A stretch of DNA of 64,000 bases from Devosia insulae DS-56 (GTDB lineage: Bacteria > Pseudomonadota > Alphaproteobacteria > Rhizobiales > Devosiaceae): the NCBI RefSeq assembly GCF_000970465.2, contig NZ_LAJE02000072.1, forward strand, positions 1 through 64,000, read 5' to 3'. Positions 1 to 7,376 of the stretch are shown piece by piece. Made by a program: the position numbers and the translations under genes. The notes under the pieces were generated by a model. It searched no databases and was not told the origin of the DNA. It worked only from the letters and a program-made list of their open reading frames with translations. How positions within the stretch are numbered: the stretch's first letter is position 1; each line of letters begins with the position of its first letter.

Positions 1-234
1 CGGCCGTGACGAGCAAGCAGCAAGCAGGGGCCATCAGCGGGCAAGGGCGAAGATAGAGTCTGTGGGGGGGGGCGACGCGACAGCAGCGAAGTAGCCAGCG
101 AGCAGGCCGATGGCCACGGCGCCGTCGAGCACCGACCGGGCGATATCACCTTGCTTGGCCGGAGGGCGGACGGTGATGCCGGTCAGGTCCGGCGTTTCGC
201 CGTAGAGCGACGGGCCGACGAACAGCACCCTCAT
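1..234 (-). pseudogene. TfuA-like protein, degenerate and cut by the window edge
   Basis: The start resembles TfuA-domain proteins: VFVGPSL near the N-terminus, then PPAKQGDI and a GAVAIGLLAGYF stretch. TfuA partners YcaO enzymes in backbone thioamidation. From about residue 50 the match decays: where the family has a VWHKEI-like motif this gene reads PPPTDS, encoded partly by a run of nine C. The frame then meets an in-frame TGA at 36-34. After the stop the same frame (WPLLAACSS) still aligns in register with the family's VPxLGAASxG region, so point mutation rather than a frameshift seems to have broken it. The start ATG overlaps the ycaO stop (ATGA), so the pair was translationally coupled. 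The 5' part of the family identity is clear; pseudogene status is inferred. Confidence 0.6.
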
Positions 235-1427
235 TGTCCAAGCACCCGGAGGGCGCGCTGACCCGGCGACCAGTTGACGTTGGTTTCCCGGTCCTCGAGC
301 ACCGCGGAAAGCGCCCGCACCACCGAGATGCCGTAGGGGGCGCCGCCCAGTTCGCTCCAGACGATCTCAGCGGTCGGCCCGATGCGTTCCGCCAGATGAT
401 CGAGCAGTTCAGGCAATGGTGTGTCGGGGGCGAGCCAGGCGGGGGGCTGGGCCTGGCCCGGGCCATAGTGCTGTAAGAACGCGATCGACTCGTCCGCCTG
501 CTCAAAATACTCGGCCGGCAGAAAATCGTCCCGACCGCCGGCGATGTTGGTGATTCTGGTTTGCGCCGCTTCGGTGATGGCGCGGCCAATGGCGCGGGTT
601 CCCGTTGGGTGGCAGCCGTAACCCGCGGCAATGTCGAACAACCTGGCGGTGTCCGAGCCGCGCTCGCTGATCACCGCCATGACGCACGGGACGCCGAGGT
701 CGGTGGTCTGGTCGAACAGCCGAAGCTCGAGGTCGGCATCGCTGATCTGTTTGCCAAATGCCTTGATCACGGCATCATCCACGGCCTCGATCGGGAACTC
801 CGTCGCGAGCCTCGCGGCATCGGGGAGGAGTGACCACAAGGAGGTGGCGTCTCGCTCCAGCAGCTCGCAGATGGCGTGAAACAGCGCTTCCTCGGTGGTG
901 TTGCCGGAGGCGAGGCCGTTGGTGCTGCGGCCAACTTCCGGCAGGTCGGTGGCGTCCTCGCCGATGGTCAGGGCGTCGCGGGGAATCCAGAGGGGCTCAT
1001 CGTGGGGCCAGTTGCTTCCCTTGAGCCAGCGGATCGGCACGGCTGTGGGCAGCGGGCGATCGGGTGGCAAGAGGCGGGCTGCATCGTAGTAGGTCTCGCC
1101 GGCCAGCCGCAGCGCCTCGGCGGTGGCAAGCCGGTCCGGGACTTCGGATCGTTCGGCAATGGCGAATTCGGCGGCCTCCATCAGCGCCGATGCCATGGCA
1201 CTGGCATCATCGCGCCCTTTGCCCTGGCTGACGCTGAGGGTCAGTCCAGCGGGCCGAATGGCTGAGAAGCAGGGGATGCCAATACGATCGAGGCCGGTCT
1301 GGCGCGCCAGCCGGGTGATGCCGAGCGAGGCAAGGTGCGGCCGCAGCCGCTCGACCGTTTGCACGGCCGGCGTGCTGCGTTCGCCATATTCAAACCAGCT
1401 CGACGGCGTCGAAACGGCGCCGTCCAC
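231..1427 (-). CDS. YcaO family cyclodehydratase/thioamidase
   Basis: A 398-residue YcaO protein, which uses ATP to activate a peptide backbone amide. The ATP/Mg signature is complete: SQGKG at 67-71 followed by E84 and E87, E180 and E188 with ERD at 191-193, and TEAAQTR with E286, Q289 and R291. The C-terminus ends LGQ without the proline-rich tail of azoline-forming enzymes. The next gene, tfuA, overlaps its stop by ATGA, which by family knowledge suggests thioamide formation rather than azoline formation. The start is GTG, three bases after the stop of a 31-codon ORF, so translation is probably coupled to it. The substrate is unknown; the small upstream ORF is the obvious candidate. Confidence 0.85.
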   Translation of the reverse strand: MDGAVSTPSSWFEYGERSTPAVQTVERLRPHLASLGITRLARQTGLDRIGIPCFSAIRPAGLTLSVSQGKGRDDASAMASALMEAAEFAIAERSEVPDRLATAEALRLAGETYYDAARLLPPDRPLPTAVPIRWLKGSNWPHDEPLWIPRDALTIGEDATDLPEVGRSTNGLASGNTTEEALFHAICELLERDATSLWSLLPDAARLATEFPIEAVDDAVIKAFGKQISDADLELRLFDQTTDLGVPCVMAVISERGSDTARLFDIAAGYGCHPTGTRAIGRAITEAAQTRITNIAGGRDDFLPAEYFEQADESIAFLQHYGPGQAQPPAWLAPDTPLPELLDHLAERIGPTAEIVWSELGGAPYGISVVRALSAVLEDRETNVNWSPGQRALRVLGQ

Positions 1428-1430
1428 CGA

Positions 1431-1526
1431 TTACTGCCGGAAGAACTTGCGGCTGGGAATTCGGGGCAGAGCCGGAAGGGCCTTGGCAACCTGGGCGACC
1501 TTCGGCGAAGCAGATGAAGTGTTCAA
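1431..1526 (-). CDS. 31-residue ORF, candidate YcaO precursor peptide
   Basis: A short frame read from TTG at 1526, seven bases after a perfect AGGAGG (1539-1534), ending in TAA three bases before the ycaO GTG. The peptide begins MNTSSASPKVAQVAK, continues ALPALPRIP and ends SRKFFRQ; it is basic, Pro/Ala-rich and has no cysteine. Position, ribosome binding site and coupling to ycaO are what one expects of a RiPP precursor or a translated leader. No known precursor family is recognised, and the TTG start lowers certainty. It could instead serve only to couple translation into ycaO. Confidence 0.45.
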   Translation of the reverse strand: MNTSSASPKVAQVAKALPALPRIPSRKFFRQ

Positions 1527-1580
1527 TTGCAATCCTCCTGATGACACGGCAGGAGGCCCACAATCGAATTAAGACAGAGT

Positions 1581-2807
1581 TTACGCGCCGCGCGAGAAAC
1601 CAGCCAAAAGCAAGGCGTCGAGATAGTGCGCCGTGTCGGCCGGATTGGGGGCCGGATAGAGGCTTTGCCACTTTTCAACGGTGAAGGCTGGGTCACGGGC
1701 CAGCGCCTGCTCTCGGTACGCTGCCGCGGCTTCTTTGTCGTGAAGCATTGCTGCACAGGCTGCCATCAGTCGCAGCGCCAGCCCTGGGGACTCCATCGCC
1801 GACAATCTCGCCAGGGCCTGTTGGTACTCGCCCCGGAAGAAGCTGACTGCTCCGGCGATCCAGTAATAGTCGTCCGGCGCCAGCGGATTGAGGGAAAGCG
1901 CCCGCGAGATCTTGGCTTCGGCTTCATCGTGCCTGGACAGATGGGTGAGAACGTCTGCCTGGTCGACAAGCAAGTCAGCATGGTTCGGGGCGAATTCATG
2001 GGCGGCTTCGAAAAGCTCCCGGGCGCCGGGGAGGTCATGCAGGTACAAGGTGGCGTGGCCGATCTCGCGCAGGCTGGCGCTGTCGTTCGGTGCATAGCAG
2101 TAAGCGCGCTGCGCCAGGTGCCGAGCGTCGTGCAGCAGCGTGCGGTCCGCGCTGCCGCGCTCCAGCCACTCCAGGGTCTTGGTCCGCGCCAGTTGCGCCA
2201 GTGCCGGTGCAAAATCCGGCGACAACTGGATCGAGCGCTCCAGCGACTTCTGCGCTCGAAGCAAGGAGGTTAGATCGTTGCGATCCCGCCTTTGCATGGC
2301 GATCAGGTAGTGCACATATGCCGATGCGGCGCCGGTGCGTCGGTATTGCTGCAGCTCGTAGGCGCCGATTTCGCCGCAGATTTTGTCGGCGAGTACTGCA
2401 CAGAAACTGTCATGGATGCCTTGCAGCGCACCTGAGCGCAGCTCGACTTCACTGCGGTAGATGCGCCGGCCGGGGCCCGTTGCGACCACGTCGATGCTCA
2501 TCAACGCAAATGGCAGTTCTCTCTGGCAAAGCACCACGTCAGTCAGAACGACGTAGTCGGCGGGGAGCATCTCTTCCCAGATTGGGCCACTCGTCAGCTT
2601 CATTGCCGAGTGCGGCGCGATTACCTCGTAGAGGCGACTCCTGCACAGGCTGAGTGTAACATCTGTGACCAGAGACAGCGCGATCTTGTGATCTTGCGCG
2701 TCAACCAGCGGCGAGCTGTGGCGCGGCGGAACAATCAGAAGACGAGGGATAGTGTCGTTCTTCCGTTCCGCAAATGTTCCGGTGGGCTGTGACAGGTCAG
2801 TTCTCAC
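1581..2807 (-). CDS. TPR-repeat protein with FlgO/adenylate-cyclase-associated domain
   Basis: About 408 residues from the suggested GTG. The first part (IPRLLIVPP, then ALSLVTDVTLSLCRSR and EVIAPHSA) matches the domain that lies between a regulatory N-terminus and TPRs in proteins such as the cyclase at 29423-31189. At least four TPR-like helical pairs follow (for example SIQLSPDFAPALAQLA, EFAPNHADLLVDQADV and SLNPLAPDDYYWIAG). Homologues usually begin with a winged-helix or BTAD DNA-binding domain; none is seen here. The frame stays open to 3104, but that extension looks noncoding. The GTG at 2807 overlaps the TGA of a 35-codon frame (2911-2804), which supports coupling or marks a lost N-terminus. 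It lies 54 bp upstream of the small ORF/ycaO/tfuA unit, on the same strand. Confidence 0.6.
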   Translation of the reverse strand: MRTDLSQPTGTFAERKNDTIPRLLIVPPRHSSPLVDAQDHKIALSLVTDVTLSLCRSRLYEVIAPHSAMKLTSGPIWEEMLPADYVVLTDVVLCQRELPFALMSIDVVATGPGRRIYRSEVELRSGALQGIHDSFCAVLADKICGEIGAYELQQYRRTGAASAYVHYLIAMQRRDRNDLTSLLRAQKSLERSIQLSPDFAPALAQLARTKTLEWLERGSADRTLLHDARHLAQRAYCYAPNDSASLREIGHATLYLHDLPGARELFEAAHEFAPNHADLLVDQADVLTHLSRHDEAEAKISRALSLNPLAPDDYYWIAGAVSFFRGEYQQALARLSAMESPGLALRLMAACAAMLHDKEAAAAYREQALARDPAFTVEKWQSLYPAPNPADTAHYLDALLLAGFSRGA

Positions 2808-3170
2808 ACCAGGAAATCCGATTGAATTGAATGGCCGTCTCCCGTCTCGACGGTAACCGCTATTTCTTGCTCGTGGAAGCGTTGCGACGACGATATTTTG
2901 AAGTAATGCACGTTTGTCGGTGCATCGTAGAGCCGCTTCAACTCCGGGCATCGTAGATGCGAGCTTCCGACAGCTGCTGGTGATACAGCTTGCGGTCAGC
3001 TGCGGCCAACGCGAAGCCCCCTCACTGCAGATGTCGTCAAGCTGGCCTTTGGCTGTGTTGCATAGCGCCGGCCTTGACTTCCGCCTGCCGGGTTCCGCAA
3101 GCATTCGATGGGTGGTGCCGATGCTGGATCTCGAGTCCCACCGCCTGCATGAGTTTTGGAGGAGTGACGG
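2808..3170. other. Intergenic region, possible remnant of a 5' domain
   Basis: About 360 bp between the TPR gene and the ASCH-domain gene. A minus-strand frame ending in TGA at 2804 includes VHYFKISSSQRFHEQEIAV and EIAVTVETGDGHSIQSDF, which looks more protein-like than its surroundings. It has no convincing start or ribosome binding site. No other coding or structural signal is seen. Confidence 0.35.
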
Positions 3171-3458
3171 ATGCTGCTGAAGCTCGAGGTGCTGGAGGCG
3201 ATCAAGCGCGGCGACATCACGCTGCAGTTCCGGCGCTGGACCCGCCCAACGGTGAAGCCGGGCGGGACGCTGAAGACCAAGGTGGGGCTGCTGCAGATCG
3301 GCCGGATCGACGACATGTCACCGTCAGCGGTCACTGAGGCGGATGCGAAGAAGGCTGGCTTCAAGGATGTCGCCGCGTTCAACAAGTGGCTCGGCACGAT
3401 GAAGGAAGGGCCGCTGTTCCAGCGAATCGAGGTCAGCTATCTCGGTGACGCGTCGTGA
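3171..3458 (+). CDS. ASCH-domain-like small protein
   Basis: 95 residues starting at ATG after a GGAG ribosome binding site (3160-3163). The pattern FRRWTRPTVKPGGTL followed by VGLLQIGRIDDM resembles small ASCH/PUA-like proteins, thought to bind RNA or modified nucleotides. The rest is a charged alpha-helical tail. Its stop overlaps the GTG start of the following secreted-protein gene (GTGA), so the two form an operon. The family call is from the sequence pattern only; no specific role can be given. Confidence 0.6.
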   Translation: MLLKLEVLEAIKRGDITLQFRRWTRPTVKPGGTLKTKVGLLQIGRIDDMSPSAVTEADAKKAGFKDVAAFNKWLGTMKEGPLFQRIEVSYLGDAS

Positions 3459-3931
3459 TCCGGCTCGCATCCGTCGCACTTGCTCTGCTGCTCGCTGCGC
3501 TGCCGGCAGCGGCCGAGGAGGCTTGCCAGACCTGGACGGCGGGAGCGCAGGAGGACGAGGGTGGGCCAGTGTTCACCGTTGCTGCCTGCGCCACGGACCG
3601 GCCAGATGCCTACCTGTTCCTCACCTGCTCGAGCGGTGAGGTGTTCATCCGCTACGACCTCGCGGTGGGAGCCGAACGCGCCCCGGAGTCCAACGACGTC
3701 AACGATGTCGATTTCACCGTCGGCGTCTCCACGCAGCGGCTGTCGATGAGCTACCAGGAAATGGACGGGATGTTTGCCGGGAGCGTGCCGGCGAACGGAC
3801 CGCTGATGGCGCTGCTGAAGTCGGGCGAGGGGCTGAGCGTCGTCGATGCGGACAGCCGCTATCCGATTCACAGCTTCGGCCTTACCGGTTCATCGAACGC
3901 GTTGTCTCGGTTAGTGCGGCAGTGTGGTTAG
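3455..3931 (+). CDS. Secreted protein of unknown function
   Basis: 158 residues from GTG, overlapping the upstream stop. Residues 1-20 form a signal peptide (hydrophobic VALALLLAALPAAA, cleavage near AAAEEA). The mature part has four cysteines (EACQTW, AACATD, LTCSSG, RQCG) and could form two disulfides; it looks like a small periplasmic beta protein. No domain is recognised. It converges tail to tail with the next gene, overlapping by a few bases. Confidence 0.6.
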   Translation: MIRLASVALALLLAALPAAAEEACQTWTAGAQEDEGGPVFTVAACATDRPDAYLFLTCSSGEVFIRYDLAVGAERAPESNDVNDVDFTVGVSTQRLSMSYQEMDGMFAGSVPANGPLMALLKSGEGLSVVDADSRYPIHSFGLTGSSNALSRLVRQCG

Positions 3932-4290
3932 GCGCGCAGGCGCTCACGTAGCCAGGGCTGGTCGTCGAGGTTCGGGCCGATGACCGCGAACCGGCTGAGC
4001 GCGCCCTCGAGCGTGTGTTGCAGCACAACCAAGGCCCGGACCCACTCGGTGTAGAGCCGGCGCGACCGGCGGACACCGTCGAGCGAAACGCAGCGGGTAT
4101 GGGCGGCGTGCCAATCGGGGCGGCGCGCCTCGCGGGCGAAGCGGCGGATCACTGTGGCGTGCGGCACGGGCAGGGCAAGTACCGCCCAGTAGACGGTCAA
4201 CGCGTCCGGATCGGCGCCGGTCGCCGTTTCCACCGACTGGTGGCGAAAGGCCCAGACGAGCAGGTCTTGAATGTCGATCCGTTGAGCCAT
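3928..4290 (-). CDS. Hypothetical protein
   Basis: 120 residues from the ATG at 4290, which follows GAGGTGAA. The frame is open to 4353 but the longer N-terminus lacks a good ribosome binding site. The protein is rich in Trp, Arg and His, with a helical body (IDIQDLLVWAFRHQS, then TVYWAVLALPVPHATVIRRFAREAR). No signal peptide or membrane segment is seen and no family is recognised. It lies between a secreted protein and a divergent MerR regulator. Confidence 0.5.
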   Translation of the reverse strand: MAQRIDIQDLLVWAFRHQSVETATGADPDALTVYWAVLALPVPHATVIRRFAREARRPDWHAAHTRCVSLDGVRRSRRLYTEWVRALVVLQHTLEGALSRFAVIGPNLDDQPWLRERLRA

Positions 4291-4480
4291 TTCACCTCGC
4301 AGAGGCTTAATCTGAAGGGGAGAAACGGCGGACGGAATACCGAGTTTCCACATTTCCAGGGGATAGCGGAAGGGCTGGTTGACGCGGTGTGAAGCTCAGC
4401 GTCGCAGCTTCTGCGCAAATCGATATTGACCCTCACGTAGCGTCAGGGACTATTCCCTCGTCCCGCGGAGAACGCGTGCG

Positions 4481-5251
4481 ATGAAAACACTGACAGTCAA
4501 AGAGGTTGCGAGACTATCCGGGGTATCGGTCCGGACCTTGCACCACTATGACCAGATCGGCCTTCTGAGACCCGCGTTCACCGGGCAGAACCGCTATCGC
4601 TACTACGGACAGGACGAACTGCTGCGGTTGCAGCAGATCCTGCTGCACCGGGAGCTCGGCATCCCGCTGGGAGAGATCGGCGCCATCCTCGATGCGCCGG
4701 GCTTCGACCGGCTGGAAGCGCTGCGCCAGCAGCGCCAGCGGCTGAGCGAGGAAGCCAAGCGCTATGCCCAACTTGTCAGGACGATCGACCGCACGATCGC
4801 CAGTCTTGAAGGAGATCGCGCCATGAGAAACGCGGATTTGTACAAGGGCATCTCGCCCGACAAGCAGGCCGAATACGAGGCCTGGCTGGTGGAGCAGTAT
4901 GGCGGCGACATGCCGGAGCGCATCGCGCTCAGCAAGCACAAGTATGAGAGCCTGTCGGAAGCCGAGAGGCTCGAGCTCAACCAGGAGCTGCACGACATGG
5001 AGCAGGGGCTGGCGGAGGGCCTGCGGCGCGGTGTGCCGATGGGCTCGCCCAGCCTCGATCCGCTGCTCGGGCGGCATCGGGCGTGGGTGTCTCAGATGTG
5101 GGGCAGGCCGTGCCCGCCCGAGGCCTATGCCGGCCTCGCCGACCTCTATTTGTCGCACCCGGATTTCATCGCCCGTTACGAGACGATCGAGCCCGGGTTC
5201 GCCGAGTACCTGTCGGGCTCGATGAAGGTCTACGCCAACCGGCAGGGGTAA
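4481..5251 (+). CDS. MerR family regulator with TipAS antibiotic-recognition domain
   Basis: 256 residues. Residues 4-70 form a MerR DNA-binding domain (VKEVARLSGVSVRTLHHYDQIGLL, then the wing with NRYRYY), followed by a coiled-coil dimerisation helix around 72-110. The C-terminal 140 residues match the TipAS fold (W at AYEAWLVEQYGGDMPERI, then helices ending GFAEYLSGSMKVYAN). TipA-type activators bind thiopeptides and other drugs and turn on their own promoter. The gene begins after a region with a plausible promoter and stands alone. The ligand is unknown. Confidence 0.85.
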   Translation: MKTLTVKEVARLSGVSVRTLHHYDQIGLLRPAFTGQNRYRYYGQDELLRLQQILLHRELGIPLGEIGAILDAPGFDRLEALRQQRQRLSEEAKRYAQLVRTIDRTIASLEGDRAMRNADLYKGISPDKQAEYEAWLVEQYGGDMPERIALSKHKYESLSEAERLELNQELHDMEQGLAEGLRRGVPMGSPSLDPLLGRHRAWVSQMWGRPCPPEAYAGLADLYLSHPDFIARYETIEPGFAEYLSGSMKVYANRQG

Positions 5252-5257
5252 GATCAT

Positions 5258-5285
5258 GGCCGCCGGATTAATTCACCCGGCGGCC
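5258..5285 (+). terminator. Hairpin after the MerR gene
   Basis: A perfect nine-base stem GGCCGCCGG / CCGGCGGCC with a ten-base AT-rich loop directly after the MerR stop. It lacks a clear U-tract, so it may be a weak terminator or an mRNA-stabilising hairpin. Confidence 0.4.
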
Positions 5286-5346
5286 GGAACGTTTGGCGGC
5301 GGGCCGGCATTATCCGCCCCGAACGCTAACCCACGGAGACCGGGAA

Positions 5347-5529
5347 ATGCACAAGGACGAGATCAAGGGCGCCGCCAAGCAGGCACGCGGCAACGTCAAG
5401 GAGGCCATCGGCAAGGCCACCGGCGACCGCAAGCTGCAGGCCGACGGCGCCGCCGACAAGGTGGAAGGCTCGGTCCAGAAGACGGCCGGCAAGGTCAAGG
5501 AAGCGGCGCGCGACGCGCTCAAGCGCTGA
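5347..5529 (+). CDS. CsbD family stress protein
   Basis: A 60-residue, highly charged protein beginning MHKDEIKGAAKQARGN with the repeating KG.AKQ / GKATGD / KVEGSVQKTAGK pattern of CsbD proteins. These are small, abundant, stress-induced proteins of uncertain biochemical role. The ATG at 5347 follows GGAG at a usual distance; the frame is open upstream but that part is not conserved. A strong terminator follows 20 bp after the stop, so it is probably a single-gene transcript. Confidence 0.85.
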   Translation: MHKDEIKGAAKQARGNVKEAIGKATGDRKLQADGAADKVEGSVQKTAGKVKEAARDALKR

Positions 5530-5549
5530 GCTGCCGGTCCACGCGCTAA

Positions 5550-5574
5550 GGCCGCCCATCGGGCGGCCTTTTTG
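5550..5574 (+). terminator. Rho-independent terminator after csbD-like gene
   Basis: GGCCGCCC-atc-GGGCGGCC stem followed by TTTTT, just after the CsbD gene. Confidence 0.85.
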
Positions 5575-5610
5575 CATTAGGCTCGCCATATCCAGCATGG
5601 AGTCGCGGGC

Positions 5611-5961
5611 ATGATCGGCAGCATCCTGACGGGCGTCATCGCCCTCATTCACATCTACATCCTGATCCTCGAGATGTTCCTGTGGGATAAACCGCAGGGA
5701 ATGAAGGCGTTCGGCACCACGCCAGCCTTTGCTGAGGAGTCGAAGACGCTGGCGGCCAACCAGGGGCTCTACAACGGTTTCCTCGCGGCCGGGTTGATCT
5801 GGGGCATCTGGCTGGGGGAGGCGGGCGATCCGATCAAGATCTTCTTTCTCCTCTGCGTTGCCGTCGCAGGTGTGTTCGGGGCCGTGACGGTCGGCCGCAA
5901 GATCTTGTTCGTACAGACAATTCCCGCTGTTGTGGCGCTAGTTGGGGTGTGGCTCGCCTGA
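5611..5961 (+). CDS. DUF1304 family membrane protein
   Basis: 116 residues with four predicted membrane helices: about 4-24, 54-72, 78-94 and 98-115. The N-terminal pattern (HIYILILEMFLWDKPQGMKAF) and NQGLYNGFLAAGL are typical of DUF1304, a family of small inner-membrane proteins of unknown function. ATG start; no obvious partner gene. Confidence 0.85.
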   Translation: MIGSILTGVIALIHIYILILEMFLWDKPQGMKAFGTTPAFAEESKTLAANQGLYNGFLAAGLIWGIWLGEAGDPIKIFFLLCVAVAGVFGAVTVGRKILFVQTIPAVVALVGVWLA

Positions 5962-6063
5962 GCTTTTGCACAAGCGGGCAGATAGTTGGCTGGGCATAAA
6001 TTGCCCACGGGAGACGAACTGGCTAACCTTGCCCCTGCGGACGGATCTGAGGGGCGATAGACG

Positions 6064-6150
6064 ATGAGCTATCTGGAGTTGCAGCGGAGGCCACGCCTCC
6101 GATCGGGGGCGGTGCCGCCCTATTTCCGGCACATGGCGGGGGTCCTATGA
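6064..6150 (+). CDS. 28-residue ORF coupled to the next gene
   Basis: ATG at 6064 follows GAGGGGCG; the frame encodes a basic peptide beginning MSYLELQRRPRLRSG and ends in a TGA that overlaps the ATG of the next gene (ATGA). Strict overlap with a downstream gene suggests translational coupling. No homology is recognised and it may be only a leader. Confidence 0.35.
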   Translation: MSYLELQRRPRLRSGAVPPYFRHMAGVL

Positions 6151-6542
6151 CCTCAAGCAAGAGCGTATCCGCCGCATGGGCGGACGAGGCGCCGGCAGCG
6201 GCCTGGGAGCCTCGGCAAACTGGGGCCCGATCCACGGTGAAGCAGGTGGTGTTCCTGGTCGATTTCGGCATGGTCAGTCATGGGCTGGCCCCGCTGTTCG
6301 TTGACGGCCATGCCACCGAGATCGGCTTCTGGGGCTTTTCCAACGACATTATCCGCCGGTTGACGCGGCTCAACGAGCTCTACGACCGGCAGGTCAACTG
6401 GGACAACCCGAACGACCCGACGTGGCGGATCTCCGAGCGCGACCGCAACGAGTTCAACGCGCTGCTGCCGTTCCTCGTCTCGGAAATCCAGATCGCGCTC
6501 GGCGACAAATGGGAGATCGTGCTGGAGAGCCAGCCGATTTAG
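6147..6542 (+). CDS. Hypothetical protein
   Basis: 131 residues. The first 30 are low-complexity; the body (QVVFLVDFGMVSHGLAPLF, then FWGFSNDIIRRLTRLNELYD and LLPFLVSEIQIALGDKWEI) looks like a folded cytosolic alpha/beta protein. No signal peptide, membrane segment or known family is seen. The start ATG overlaps the stop of the preceding 28-codon frame. A region of palindromic repeats follows it. Confidence 0.5.
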   Translation: MTSSKSVSAAWADEAPAAAWEPRQTGARSTVKQVVFLVDFGMVSHGLAPLFVDGHATEIGFWGFSNDIIRRLTRLNELYDRQVNWDNPNDPTWRISERDRNEFNALLPFLVSEIQIALGDKWEIVLESQPI

Positions 6543-6565
6543 CGTGCTCGCTGGTCTATCCCACA

Positions 6566-6770
6566 CGCGGTGTCACCCCTGCGAAAGCCCACGCGCTAAG
6601 TCACGGTCGTGCCCCACCCACCGGGTCATTCCCGCGAAAGCGGGAACCTCTGTTTTCTTGACCTTTGCACGATCGCAAACGGAGTTCCCCGCTTTCGCGG
6701 GGATGACACCGAGTTTGGGGGACTTGCAGAGCTAGACTCCCCGCCTTCGCCGGAATTACCTCGCAGACGG
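6566..6770. repeat. Cluster of REP-like palindromic units
   Basis: The unit at about 6626-6650 (TCATTCCCGCGAAAGCGGGA) and the unit at 6689-6712 (TTCCCCGCTTTCGCGGGGAT) are inverted copies of each other and each can fold into a hairpin. Weaker copies lie at about 6569 and 6739. Such GCGAAAGCGGG units are dispersed intergenic repeats. They occupy the whole gap between two convergent genes and may also end transcription. Confidence 0.7.
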
Positions 6771-6783
6771 AGCCAGGGAGTGC

Positions 6784-7311
6784 CTACTCAAAACTGTAGT
6801 GCAGCCGCACGCAGCCGGTGCCCAGTGTGTGCGACGACAACAGCTTGAGGCGCTTTTCGAAGCCGGTGGCCGGGAACAGCGGGAAACCGCCGCCGAGCAG
6901 CTGCGAGATCATGTAGATCTCGATCTCATCGAGCGCGCCGCGCTCCATGAACGCCATCTGCAGCTGGCCGCCGCCGAGCATCCAGACGTCGCCGTCGTCG
7001 AGGGCGCGCAGCTCGGCGACCAGCGCGTCGATATCGGTGCGGGTTTCAAGCCGGCCGATCGGCGAGGGCAGGGGGCGCGAGGTGACGACGATGACGCGTT
7101 GCTCGCCATAGGGCCACGGGATGTTCTCGCGCACCAGCCAGTCATAGGTGCCGCGGCCCATCACCACGGTGCGGATACGCTTGATGAACAGGTTGTAGTC
7201 GAACTCACCCAGTTGCATGTCGCTGCGCTGAGTCAGCCAGGTGAGCGACTCCTGGGGGTCGGCGATGAAGCCGTCGAGGCTCGAAGCGATGTAGCCGACG
7301 ATGCGGGCCAT
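6784..7311 (-). CDS. Dihydrofolate reductase family protein (RibD C-terminal-like)
   Basis: 175 residues covering the bacterial RibD C-terminal/DHFR-like fold: N-terminal RIVGYIASSLDGFIA, VVMGRGTYDW near residue 50, GDVWMLGGGQL near 107-117, then a C-terminal strand. These are NADPH-dependent reductases, many of unknown substrate; length is typical. It is transcribed divergently from a TetR regulator with a 20-bp operator in the shared promoter region, so it is probably controlled by that regulator. Not the true folA. Confidence 0.85.
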   Translation of the reverse strand: MARIVGYIASSLDGFIADPQESLTWLTQRSDMQLGEFDYNLFIKRIRTVVMGRGTYDWLVRENIPWPYGEQRVIVVTSRPLPSPIGRLETRTDIDALVAELRALDDGDVWMLGGGQLQMAFMERGALDEIEIYMISQLLGGGFPLFPATGFEKRLKLLSSHTLGTGCVRLHYSFE

Positions 7312-7346
7312 GACGATTCTCCTTGTTGGTGTCTGCGTAGGCGTTT

Positions 7347-7366
7347 ATAAACGAACATTCGTTTAT
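7347..7366. promoter_or_regulatory. TetR-type operator palindrome
   Basis: ATAAACGAACATTCGTTTAT is an inverted repeat with nine-base arms and only the central two bases unpaired. It lies between two divergent genes, ten bases before the TetR start codon and 35 bp from the reductase start. Autoregulation plus control of the reductase is inferred from position. Confidence 0.75.
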
Positions 7367-7376
7367 ATTGGAAGCC

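Noticed and set aside
2804-2911. A 35-codon minus-strand frame before the TPR gene
   Set aside because: Protein-like composition and an overlapping stop are suggestive, but there is no ribosome binding site and no homology, so it is only mentioned with the TPR gene.
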